Positions 9,894 to 21,018 of a DNA stretch of 64,000 bases are shown here, in pieces. The stretch comes from Parietaria judaica (lineage: Eukaryota; Streptophyta; Magnoliopsida; Rosales; Urticaceae), in NCBI GenBank assembly GCA_954871525.1, contig OX940866.1:16763001-16827000 (forward strand), given 5' to 3'. How positions within the stretch are numbered: position 1 is the first letter of the stretch; every line of letters begins with the position of its first letter. Below the pieces are notes generated by a model. That model was not told the origin of the DNA and did not search any database. It saw nothing but the letters and a program-made list of their open reading frames with translations. The translations under genes and the position numbers were made by a program.

Positions 9894-12052
9894 AAAAATG
9901 GGAAAAAGACTCAGTTTTTTTTGGAGCACGCATTAATTGTTGAAACTGGGTTTTTAGAGAGCTACAAAAACTTTTAATGACAAAACTAACCCAATTTATA
10001 ATAATACCACCCTAATAAAGTTCTAGCAACTCAAATCTCATCAAGAACCCATCGTATTTGCCCTCGTAAGAAAACCAATTTTTAACACTTTTCGGTTAAG
10101 ATTTTAACCCATTAACGACTTGCTATAGAAACTACGAGATAGTGCTTCGCTATTTAGGCATTAAAATAAGTAAATGTGATACAATTACACATTATTAAGA
10201 ATTTTGAAGTTCATTTTTGGTTTAAAATATTGTTTAATTAGGGTTCTTTCGCAAAAAATGGGAAAAAGACTCAGTTTTTTTGGAGCACGCATTAATTGTT
10301 GAAACTGGGTTTTTAGAGAGCTACAAAAACTTTTAATGACAAAACTAACCCAATTTATAATAATACCACCCTAATAAAGTTCTAGCAACTCAAATCTCAT
10401 CAAGAACCCATCATATTTGCCCTCGTAAGAAAACCAATTTTTAACATTTTTCGGTTAAGATTTTAACCCATTAACGATTTGCTATAGAAACTACGAGATA
10501 GTGCTTCGCTATTTAGGCATTAAAATAAGTAAATGTGATACAATTACACATTATTAAGAATTTTGAAGTTCATTTATTGTTTAAAATATCGTTTAATTAG
10601 GGTTCTTTCGCAAAAAATGGGAAAAAGACTCAGTTTTTTTTGGAGCACGCATTAATTGTTGAAACTGGGTTTTTAGAGAGCTACAAAAACTTTTAATGCC
10701 AAAACTAACCCAATTTATAATAATAGCACCCTAATAAAGTTCTAGCAACTCAAATCTCATCAAGAACCCATCGTATTTGCCCTCGTAAGAAAACCAATTT
10801 TTAACACTTTTCGGTTAAGATTTTAACCCATTAACGACTTGCTATAGAAACTACGAGATAGTGCTTCGCTATTTAGGCATTAAAATAAGTAAATGTGATA
10901 CAATTACACATTATTAAGCATTTTGAAGTTCATTTTTTGTTTAAAATATCGTTTAATTAGGGTTCTTTCGCAAAAAATGGGAAAAAGACTCAGTTTTTTT
11001 TGGAGCACGCATTAATTGTTGAAACTGGGTTTTAAGAAAGCTCCAAAAACTTTTAATGACAAAACAAACCCAATTTATAATAATAGCACCCTAATGAAGG
11101 TCTAGCAACTCAAATCTCATCAAGAACCCATCGTATTTTCCCTCGTAAGAAAACCAATTTTTAACACTTTTCGGTTAAGATTTTAACCCATTAACGACTT
11201 GCTATAGAAACTACGAGATAGTGCTTCGCTATTTAGGCATTAAAATAAGTAAATGTGATACAATTACACATTATTAAGCATTTTGAAGTTCATTTTTTGT
11301 TTAAAATATCGTTTAATTAGGGTTCTTTCGCAAAAAATGGGAAAAAGACTCAGTTTTTTTTGGAGCACGCATTAATTGTTGAAACTGGGTTTTTAGAGAG
11401 CTACAAAAACTTTTAATGACAAAACAAACCCAATTTATAATAATAGCACCCTAATGAAGGTCTAGCAACTCAAATCTCATCAAGAACCCATCGTATTTGC
11501 CCTCGTAAGAAAACCAATTTTTAACACTTTTCGGTTAAGATTTTAACCCATTAACGACTTGCTATAGAAACTACGAGATAGTGCTTCGCTATTTAGGCAT
11601 TAAAATAAGTAAATGTGATACAATTACACATTATTAAGCATTTTGAAGTTCATTTTTTGTTTAAAATATCGTTTAATTAGGGTTCTTTCGCAAAAAATGG
11701 GAAAAAGACTCAGTTTTTTTTGGAGCACGCATTAATTGTTGAAACTGGGTTTTTAGAGAGCTACAAAAACTTTTAATGACAAAACTAACCCAATTTATAA
11801 TAATACCACCCTAATAAAGTTCTAGCAGCTCAAATCTCATCAAGAACCCATCGTATTTGCCCTCGTAAGAAAACCAATTTTTAACACTTTTCGGTTAAGA
11901 TTTTAACCCATTAACGACTTGCTATAGAAACTACGAGATAGTGCTTCGCTATTTAGGCATTAAAATAAGTAAATGTGATACAATTACACATTATTAAGAA
12001 TTTTGAAGTTCATTTTTCGTTTAAAATATTGTTTAATTAGGGTTCTTTCGCA
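9894..12052 (+). repeat. A/B block, copy 2 (6 monomers)
   Basis: Monomers start at 9894, 10254, 10613, 10973, 11333 and 11693. They repeat the order of 7015-9893 without the extra dimer: A with TTTTTGGTTTAAAATATTG, A with seven T's and CATATTTG, the GCCAAAACTAACCC form, B with GTATTTTCCC, the A/B mosaic with AATGAAGG, then A. The first four members sit 2879 bp from their counterparts. Shared rare variants (the seven-T tract, TTGG, GTATTTTCCC) show common descent rather than chance. The second member differs from its counterpart by TTTATTG near its end. Confidence 0.78.
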
Positions 12053-13492
12053 AAAAATGGGAAAAAGACTCAGTTTTTTTTGGAGCACGCATTAATTGTT
12101 GAAACTGGGTTTTAAGAAAGCTACAAAAACTTTTAATGACAAAACTAACCCAATTTATAATAATACCACCCTAATAAAGTTCTAGCAGCTCAAATCTCAT
12201 CAAGAACCCATCGTATTTGCCCTCGTAAGAAAACCAATTTTTAACACTTTTCGGTTAAGATTTTAACCCATTAACGACTTGCTATAGAAACTACGAGATA
12301 GTGCTTCGCTATTTAGGCATTAAAATAAGTAAATGTGATACAATTACACATTATTAAGAATTTTGAAGTTCATTTTTCGTTTAAAATATCGTTTAATTAG
12401 GGTTCTTTCGCAAAAAATGGGAAAAAGACTCAGTTTTTTTTGGAGCACGCATTAATTGTTGAAACTGGGTTTTAAGAAAGCTCCAAAAACTTTTAATGCC
12501 AAAACAAACCCAATTTATAATAATAGCACCATAATGAAGGTCTAGCAACTCAAATCTCATCAAGAACCCATCGTATTTGCCCTCGTAAGAAAACCAATTT
12601 TTAACACTTTTCGGTTAAGATTTTAACCCATTAACGACTTGCTATAGAAACTACGAGATAGTGCTTCGCTATTTAGGCATTAAAATAAGTAAATGTGATA
12701 CAATTACACATTATTAAGCATTTTGAAGTTCATTTTTTGATTAAAATATCGTTTAATTAGGGTTCTTTCGCAAAAAATGGGAAAAAGACTCAGTTTTTTT
12801 TGGAGCACGCATTAATTGTTGAAACTGGGTTTTAAGAAAGCTCCAAAAACTTTTAATGCCAAAACAAACCCAATTTATAATAATAGCACCCTAATGAAAG
12901 TCTAGCAACTCAAATCTCATCAAGAACCCATCGTATTTGCCCTCGTAAGAAAACCAATTTTTAACACTTTTCGGTTAAGATTTTAACCCATTAACGACTT
13001 GCTATAGAAACTACGAGATAGTGCTTCGCTATTTAGGAATTAAAATAAGTAAATGTGAAACAATTACACATTATTAAGCATTTTGAAGTTCATTTTTTGT
13101 TTAAAATATCGTTTAATTAGGGTTCTTTCGCAAAAAATGGGAAAAAGACTCAGTTTTTTTTGGAGCACGCATTAATTGTTGAAACTGGGTTTTAAGAAAG
13201 CTCCAAAAACTTTTAATGCCAAAACAAACCCAATTTATAATAATAGCACCCTAATGAAGGTCTAGCAACTCAAATCTCATCAAGAACCCATCGTATTTGC
13301 CCTCGTAAGAAAACCAATTTTTAACACTTTTCGGTTAAGATTTTAACCCATTAACGACTTGCTATAGAAACTACGAGATAGTGCTTCGCTATTTAGGCAT
13401 TAAAATAAGTAAATGTGATACAATTACACATTATTAAGCATTTTGAAGTTCATTTTTTGTTTAAAATATCGTTTAATAAGGGTTCTTTCGCA
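12053..13492 (+). repeat. Transition to B monomers
   Basis: Monomers start at 12053, 12413, 12773 and 13133. The first is a mosaic with B-type TAAGAAAGCTA but A-type ACAAAAAC, GACAAAACTAACCC and ATACCACCC, so an exchange point falls between positions 70 and 72. The other three are B. Private marks are CACCATAATG (12413), AATGAAAGTC with AGGAATTA and GAAACAATT (12773), and TTTAATAAGGG (13133). From here B types dominate for about 7 kb. Confidence 0.82.
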
Positions 13493-16356
13493 AAAAATGG
13501 GAAAAAGACTCAGTTTTTTTGGAGCACGCATTAATTGTTGAAACTGGGTTTTAAGAAAGCTCCAAAAACTTTTAATGCCAAAACAAACCCAATTTATAAT
13601 AATAGCACCCAAATGAATGTCTAGCAACTCAAATCTCATCAAGAACCCATCGTATTTGCCCTCGTAAGAAAACCAATTTTTAACACTTTTCGGTTAAGAT
13701 TTTAACCCATTAACGACTTGCTATAGAAACTACGAGATAGTGCTTCGCTATTTAGGCATTAAAATAAGTAAATGTGATACAATTACACATTATTAAGCAT
13801 TTTGAAGTTCATTTTTTGATTAAAATATCGTTTAATTAGGGTTCTTTCGCAAAAAATAGGAAAAAGACTCAGTTTTTTTTGGAGCACGCATTAATTGTTG
13901 AAACTGGGTTTTAAGAAAGCTCCAAAAACTTTTAATGCCAAAACAAACCCAATTTATAATAATAGCACCCTAATGAATGTCTAGCAACTCAAATCTCATC
14001 AAGAACCCATCGTATTTGCCCTCGTAAGAAAACCAATTTTTAACACTTTTCGGTTAAGATTTTAACCCATTAACGACTTGCTATAGAAACTACGAGATAG
14101 TGCTTCGCTATTTAGGCATTAAAATAAGTAAATGTGATACAATTACACATTATTAAGCATTTTGAAGTTCATTTTTTGTTTAAAATATCGTTTAATAAGG
14201 GTTCTTTCGCAAAAAATGGGAAAAAGACTCAGTTTTTTTTGGAGCACGCATTAATTGTTGAAACTGGGTTTTAAGAAAGCTCCAAAAACTTTTAATGCCA
14301 AAACAAACCCAATTTATAATAATAGCACCCAAATGAATGTCTAGCAACTCAAATCTCATCAAGAACCCATCGTATTTGCCCTCGTAAGAAAACCAATTTT
14401 TAACACTTTTCGGTTAAGATTTTAACCCATTAACGACTTGCTATAGAAACTACGAGATAGTGCTTCGCTATTTAGGCATTAAAAAAAGTAAATGTGAAAC
14501 AATTACACATTATTAAGCATTTTGAAGTTCATTTTTGTTTAAAATATCGTTTAATTAGGGTTCTTTCGCAAAAAATGGGAAAAAGACTCAGTTTTTTTTG
14601 GAGCACGCATTAATTGTTGAAACTGGGTTTTAAGAAAGCTCCAAAAACTTTTAATGCCAAAACAAACCCAATTTATAATAATAGCACCCTAATGAATGTC
14701 TAGCAACTCAAATCTCATCAAGAACCCATCGTATTTGCCCTCGTAAGAAAACCAATTTTTAACACTTTTCGGTTAAGATTTTAACCCATTAACGACTTGC
14801 TATAGAAACTACGAGATAGTGCTTCGCTATTTAGGCATTAAAATAAGTAAATGTGATACAATTACACATTATTAAGCATTTTGAAGTTCATTTTTTGTTT
14901 AAAATATCGTTTAATTAGGGTTCTTTCGCAAAAAATGGGAAAAAGACTCAGTTTTTTTTGGAGCACGCATTAATTGTTGAAACTGGGTTTTAAGAAAGCT
15001 CCAAAAACTTTTAATGCCAAAACAAACCCAATTTATAATAATAGCACCCTAATGAATGTCTAGCAACTCAAATCTCATCAAGAACCCATCGTATTTGCCC
15101 TCGTAAGAAAACCAATTTTTAACACTTTTCGGTTAAGATTTTAACCCATTAACGACTTGCTATAGAAACTACGAGATAGTGCTTCGCTATTTAGGCATTA
15201 AAATAAGTAAATGTGATACAATTACACATTATTAAGCATTTTGAAGTTCATTTTTTGTTTAAAATATCGTTTAATAAGGGTTCTTTCGCAAAAAATGGGA
15301 AAAAGACTCAGTTTTTTTTGGAGCACGCATTAATTGTTGAAACTGGGTTTTAAGAAAGCTCCAAAAACTTTTAATGCCAAAACAAACCCAATTTATAATA
15401 ATAGCACCCTAATGAATGTCTAGCAACTCAAATCTCATCAAGAACCCATCGTATTTGCCCTCGTAAGAAAACCAATTTTTAACACTTTTCGGTTAAGATT
15501 TTAACCCATTAACGACTTGCTATAGAAACTACGAGATAGTGCTTCGCTATTTAGGCATTAAAATAAGTAAATGTGAAACAATTACACATTATTAAGCATT
15601 TTGAAGTTCATTTTTGTTTAAAATATCGTTTAATTAGGGTTCTTTCGCAAAAAATGGGAAAAAGACTCAGTTTTTTTTGGAGCACGCATTAATTGTTGAA
15701 ACTGGGTTTTAAGAAAGCTCCAAAAACTTTTAATGCCAAAACAAACCCAATTTATAATAATAGCACCCTAATGAATGTCTAGCAACTCAAATCTCATCAA
15801 GAACCCATCGTATTTGCCCTCGTAAGAAAACCAATTTTTAACACTTTTCGGTTAAGATTTTAACCCATTAACGACTTGCTATAGAAACTACGAGATAGTG
15901 CTTCGCTATTTAGGCATTAAAATAAGTAAATGTGAAACAATTACACATTATTAAGCATTTTGAAGTTCATTTTTGTTTAAAATATTGTTTAATTAGGGTT
16001 CTTTCGCAAAAAATGGGAAAAAGACTCAGTTTTTTTTGGAGCACGCATTAATTGTTGAAACTGGGTTTTAAGAAAGCTCCAAAAACTTTTAATGCCAAAA
16101 CAAACCCAATTTATAATAATAGCACCCTAATGAATGTCTAGCAACTCAAATCTCATCAAGAACCCATCGTATTTGCCCTCGTAAGAAAACCAATTTTTAA
16201 CACTTTTCGGTTAAGATTTTAACCCATTAACGACTTGCTATAGAAACTACGAGATAGTGCTTCGCTATTTAGGCATTAAAATAAGTAAATGTGATACAAT
16301 TACACATTATTAAGCATTTTGAAGTTCATTTATCGTTTAATTAGGGTTCTTTCGCA
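13493..16356 (+). repeat. Bt block: eight B monomers with AATGAATGTC
   Basis: Monomers start at 13493, 13852, 14212, 14571, 14931, 15291, 15650 and 16009. All share AATGAATGTC (position 127 G to T) in place of AATGAAGGTC. Two further markers alternate among them: CACCCAAATG (13493, 14212) and GAAACAATT with a one-T-shorter TTCATTTTTGTTT (14212, 15291, 15650). Others have TTTAATAAGGG. The monomer at 13852 reads AAAAAATAGG, which damages the junction motif. The last has a 12-bp deletion near its end. The shared rare base and low diversity point to recent local amplification. Confidence 0.85.
16009..16356 (+). repeat. Bt monomer with 12-bp deletion (348 bp)
   Basis: The tail reads TTCATTTATCGTTTAATT where other monomers have TTCATTTTTTGTTTAAAATATCGTT or TTCATTTATTG...TATCG. 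Exactly 12 bp are missing. In the TTTATTG variant the lost stretch lies between two TAT triplets 12 bp apart, so a slippage or short-homology deletion between them gives the observed sequence. The same event is seen in monomers starting at 17077, 53030 and 53378. Confidence 0.9.
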
Positions 16357-17076
16357 AAAAATGGGAAAAAGACTCAGTTTTTTTTTGGAGCACACATTAA
16401 TTGTTGAAACTGGGTTTTAAGAAAGCTCCAAAAACTTTTAATACCAAAACAAACCCAATTTATAATAATAGCACCCTAATGAAGGTCTAGCAACTCAAAT
16501 CTCATCAAGAACCCATCGTATTTGCCCTCGTAAGAAAACCAATTTTTAACACTTTTCGGTTAAGATTTTAACCCATTAACGACTTGCTATAGAAACTACG
16601 AGATAGTGCTTCGCTATTTAGGCATTAAAATAAGTAAATGTGATACAATTACACATTATTAAGCATTTTGAAGTTCATTTTTTGTTTAAAATATCGTTTA
16701 ATTAGGGTTCTTTCGCAAAAAATGGGAAAAAGGCTCAGTTTTTTTTGGAGCACGCATTAATTGTTGAAACTGGGTTTTTAGAGAGCTACAAAAACTTTTA
16801 ATGACAAAACTAACCCAATTTATAATAATACCACCCTAATAAAGTTCTAGCAACTCAAATCTCATCAAGAACCCATCGTATTTGCCCTCGTAAGAAAACC
16901 AATTTTTAACACTTTTCGGTTAAGATTTTAACCCATTAACGACTTGCTATAGAAACTACGAGATAGTGCTTCGCTATTTAGGCATTAAAATAAGTAAATG
17001 TGAAACAATTACACATTATTAAGCATTTTGAAGTTCATTTTTGTTTAAAATATCGTTTAATTAGGGTTCTTTCGCA
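16357..17076 (+). repeat. Inserted cassette: B with CACACATT and an A/Bt recombinant
   Basis: The monomer at 16357 (361 bp, nine-T tract) is B with GAGCACACATT and TTTAATACCAAAAC. The one at 16718 (359 bp) has an A-type left half (GGCTCAG, TTAGAGAGCTAC, ATACCACCCTAATAAAG) but a right half with GAAACAATT and the shortened TTCATTTTTGTTT, which are Bt marks. It is therefore a recombinant whose exchange point lies between about positions 130 and 287. Relatives of this pair recur at 20300-21018, and the first member recurs at 21378 and 24254. Confidence 0.82.
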
Positions 17077-20000
17077 AAAAATGGGAAAAAGACTCAGTTT
17101 TTTTTGGAGCACGCATTAATTGTTGAAACTGGGTTTTAAGAAAGCTCCAAAAACTTTTAATGCCAAAACAAACCCAATTTATAATAATAGCACCCTAATG
17201 AATGTCTAGCAACTCAAATCTCATCAAGAACCCATCGTATTTGCCCTCGTAAGAAAACCAATTTTTAACACTTTTCGGTTAAGATTTTAACCCATTAACG
17301 ACTTGCTATAGAAACTACGAGATAGTGCTTCGCTATTTAGGCATTAAAATAAGTAAATGTGATACAATTACACATTATTAAGCATTTTGAAGTTCATTTA
17401 TCGTTTAATTAGGGTTCTTTCGCAAAAAATGGGAAAAAGACTCAGTTTTTTTTGGAGCACGCATTAATTGTTGAAACTGGGTTTTAAGAAAGCTCCAAAA
17501 ACTTTTAATGCCAAAACAAACCCAATTTATAATAATAGCACCCTAATGAAGGTCTAGCAACTCAAATCTCATCAAGAACCCATCGTATTTGCCCTCGTAA
17601 GAAAACCAATTTTTAACACTTTTCGGTTAAGATTTTAACCCATTAACGACTTGCTATAGAAACTACGAGATAGTGCTTCGCTATTTAGGCATTAAAATAA
17701 GTAAATGTGATACAATTACACATTATTAAGCATTTTGAAGTTCATTTTTTGTTTAAAATATCGTTTAATAAGGGTTCTTTCGCAAAAAATGGGAAAAAGA
17801 CTCAGTTTTTTTTGGAGCACGCATTAATTGTTGAAACTGGGTTTTAAGAAAGCTCCAAAAACTTTTAATGCCAAAACAAACCCAATTTATAATAATAGCA
17901 CCCTAATGAATGTCTAGCAACTCAAATCTCATCAAGAACCCATCGTATTTGCCCTCGTAAGAAAACCAATTTTTAACACTTTTCGGTTAAGATTTTAACC
18001 CATTAACGACTTGCTATAGAAACTACGAGATAGTGCTTCGCTATTTAGGCATTAAAATAAGTAAATGTGAAACAATTACACATTATTAAGCATTTTGAAG
18101 TTCATTTTTGTTTAAAATATCGTTTAATTAGGGTTCTTTCGCAAAAAATGGGAAAAAGACTCAGTTTTTTTTGGAGCACGCATTAATTGTTGAAACTGGG
18201 TTTTAAGAAAGCTCCAAAAACTTTTAATGCCAAAACAAACCCAATTTATAATAATAGCACCCAAATGAATGTCTAGCAACTCAAATCTCATCAAGAACCC
18301 ATCGTATTTGCCCTCGTAAGAAAACCAATTTTTAACACTTTTCGGTTAAGATTTTAACCCATTAACGACTTGCTATAGAAACTACGAGATAGTGCTTCGC
18401 TATTTAGGCATTAAAATAAGTAAATGTGAAACAATTACACATTATTAAGCATTTTGAAGTTCATTTTTGTTTAAAATATCGTTTAATTAGGGTTCTTTCG
18501 CAAAAAATGGGAAAAAGACTCAGTTTTTTTTGGAGCACGCATTAATTGTTGAAACTGGGTTTTAAGAAAGCTCCAAAAACTTTTAATGCCAAAACAAACC
18601 CAATTTATAATAATAGCACCCAAATGAATGTCTAGCAACTCAAATCTCATCAAGAACCCATCGTATTTGCCCTCGTAAGAAAACCAATTTTTAACACTTT
18701 TCGGTTAAGATTTTAACCCATTAACGACTTGCTATAGAAACTACGAGATAGTGCTTCGCTATTTAGGCATTAAAATAAGTAAATGTGATACAATTACACA
18801 TTATTAAGCATTTTGAAGTTCATTTTTTGTTTAAAATATCGTTTAATTAGGGTTCTTTCGCAAAAAATGGGAAAAAGACTCAGTTTTTTTTGGAGCACGC
18901 ATTAATTGTTGAAACTGGGTTTTAAGAAAGCTCCAAAAACTTTTAATGCCAAAACAAACCCAATTTATAATAATAGCACCCTAATGAATGTCTAGCAACT
19001 CAAATCTCATCAAGAACCCATCGTATTTGCCCTCGTAAGAAAACCAATTTTTAACACTTTTCGGTTAAGATTTTAACCCATTAACGACTTGCTATAGAAA
19101 CTACGAGATAGTGCTTCGCTATTTAGGCATTAAAATAAGTAAATGTGATACAATTACACATTATTAAGCATTTTGAAGTTCATTTTTTGTTTAAAATATC
19201 GTTTAATTAGGGTTCTTTCGCAAAAAATGGGAAAAAGACTCAGTTTTTTTTGGAGCACGCATTAATTGTTGAAACTGGGTTTTAAGAAAGCTCCAAAAAC
19301 TTTTAATGCCAAAACAAACCCAATTTATAATAATAGCACCCTAATGAATGTCTAGCAACTCAAATCTCATCAAGAACCCATCGTATTTGCCCTCGTAAGA
19401 AAACCAATTTTTAACACTTTTCGGTTAAGATTTTAACCCATTAACGACTTGCTATAGAAACTACGAGATAGTGCTTCGCTATTTAGGCATTAAAATAAGT
19501 AAATGTGAAACAATTACACATTATTAAGCATTTTGAAGTTCATTTTTGTTTAAAATATCATTTAATTAGGGTTCTTTCGCAAAAAATGGGAAAAAGACTC
19601 AGTTTTTTTTGGAGCACGCATTAATTGTTGAAACTGGGTTTTAAGAAAGCTCCAAAAACTTTTAATGCCAAAACAAACCCAATTTATAATAATAGCACCC
19701 TAATGAATGTCTAGCAACTCAAATCTCATCAAGAACCCATCGTATTTGCCCTCGTAAGAAAACCAATTTTTAACACTTTTCGGTTAAGATTTTAACCCAT
19801 TAACGACTTGCTATAGAAACTACGAGATAGTGCTTCGCTATTTAGGCATTAAAATAAGTAAATGTGAAACAATTACACATTATTAAGCATTTTGAAGTTC
19901 ATTTTTGTTTAAAATATCGTTTAATTAGGGTTCTTTCGCAAAAAATGGGAAAAAGACTCAGTTTTTTTTGGAGCACGCATTAATTGTTGAAACTGGGTTT

Positions 20001-20299
20001 TAAGAAAGCTCCAAAAACTTTTAATGCCAAAACAAACCCAATTTATAATAATAGCACCCTAATGAATGTCTAGCAACTCAAATCTCATCAAGAACCCATC
20101 GTATTTGCCCTCGTAAGAAAACCAATTTTTAACACTTTTCGGTTAAGATTTTAACCCATTAACGACTTGCTATAGAAACTACGAGATAGTGCTTCGCTAT
20201 TTAGGCATTAAAATAAGTAAATGTGATACAATTACACATTATTAAGCATTTTGAAGTTCATTTTTGTTTAAAATATCGTTTAATTAGGGTTCTTTCGCA
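17077..20299 (+). repeat. Bt block, second part (nine monomers)
   Basis: Monomers start at 17077 (348 bp, 12-bp deletion), 17425, 17785, 18144, 18503, 18863, 19223, 19582 and 19941. All but 17425 have AATGAATGTC; 17425 has AATGAAGGTC and TTTAATAAGGG. The monomers at 18144 and 18503 share CACCCAAATG. Those at 17785, 18144, 19223 and 19582 share GAAACAATT with TTCATTTTTGTTT and are 359 bp. The monomer at 19223 has AATATCATTT (CpG lost). No A or C monomer occurs here, making this the most uniform stretch of B in the window. Confidence 0.85.
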
Positions 20300-21018
20300 A
20301 AAAATGGGAAAAAGACTCAGTTTTTTTTGGAGCACACATTAATTGTTGAAACTGGGTTTTAAGAAAGCTCCAAAAACTTTTAATACCAAAACAAACCCAA
20401 TTTATAATAATAGCACCCTAATGAAGGTCTAGCAACTCAAATCTCATCAAGAACCCATCGTATTTGCCCTCGTAAGAAAACCAATTTTTAACACTTTTCG
20501 GTTAAGATTTTAACCCATTAACGACTTGCTATAGAAACTACGAGATAGTGCTTCGCTATTTAGGCATTAAAATAAGTAAATGTGATACAATTACACATTA
20601 TTAAGCATTTTGAAGTTCATTTTTTGTTTAAAATATCGTTTAATTAGGGTTCTTTCGCAAAAAATGGGAAAAAGACTCTGTTTTTTTTGGAGCACGCATT
20701 ACTTGTTGAAACTGGGTTTTTAGAGAGCTACAAAAACTTTTAATGACAAAACTAACCCAATTTATAATAATACCACCCTAATAAAGTTCTAGCAGCTCAA
20801 ATCTCATCAAGAACCCATCGTATTTGCCCTCGTAAGAAAACCAATTTTTAACACTTTTCGGTTAAGATTTTAACCCATTAACGACTTGCTATAGAAACTA
20901 CGAGATAGTGCTTCGCTATTTAGGCATTAAAATAAGTAAATGTGATACAATTACACATTATTAAGCATTTTGAAGTTCATTTTTGTTTAAAATATCGTTT
21001 AATTAGGGTTCTTTCGCA
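20300..21018 (+). repeat. Second CACACATT cassette and A/B recombinant
   Basis: The monomer at 20300 is B with GAGCACACATT, TTTAATACCAAAAC and AATGAAGG, like 16357. The one at 20660 (359 bp) has an A-type left half with private GACTCTG and ATTACTTG and TAGCAGCTC, but its right end has the short TTCATTTTTGTTT typical of the B block. Its right half matches the right half of the monomer at 23536. That places the left end of the octamer duplication inside this monomer. Confidence 0.8.

Noticed and set aside
13424..13642. A 72-codon minus-strand open reading frame opening with TTG then ATG
   Set aside because: It lies entirely within two satellite monomers (13133 and 13493). It is open only because a seven-T tract shifts frame and CACCCAAATG removes a stop present in sister monomers. 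It has no recognisable domain and no conserved equivalent in neighbouring copies.
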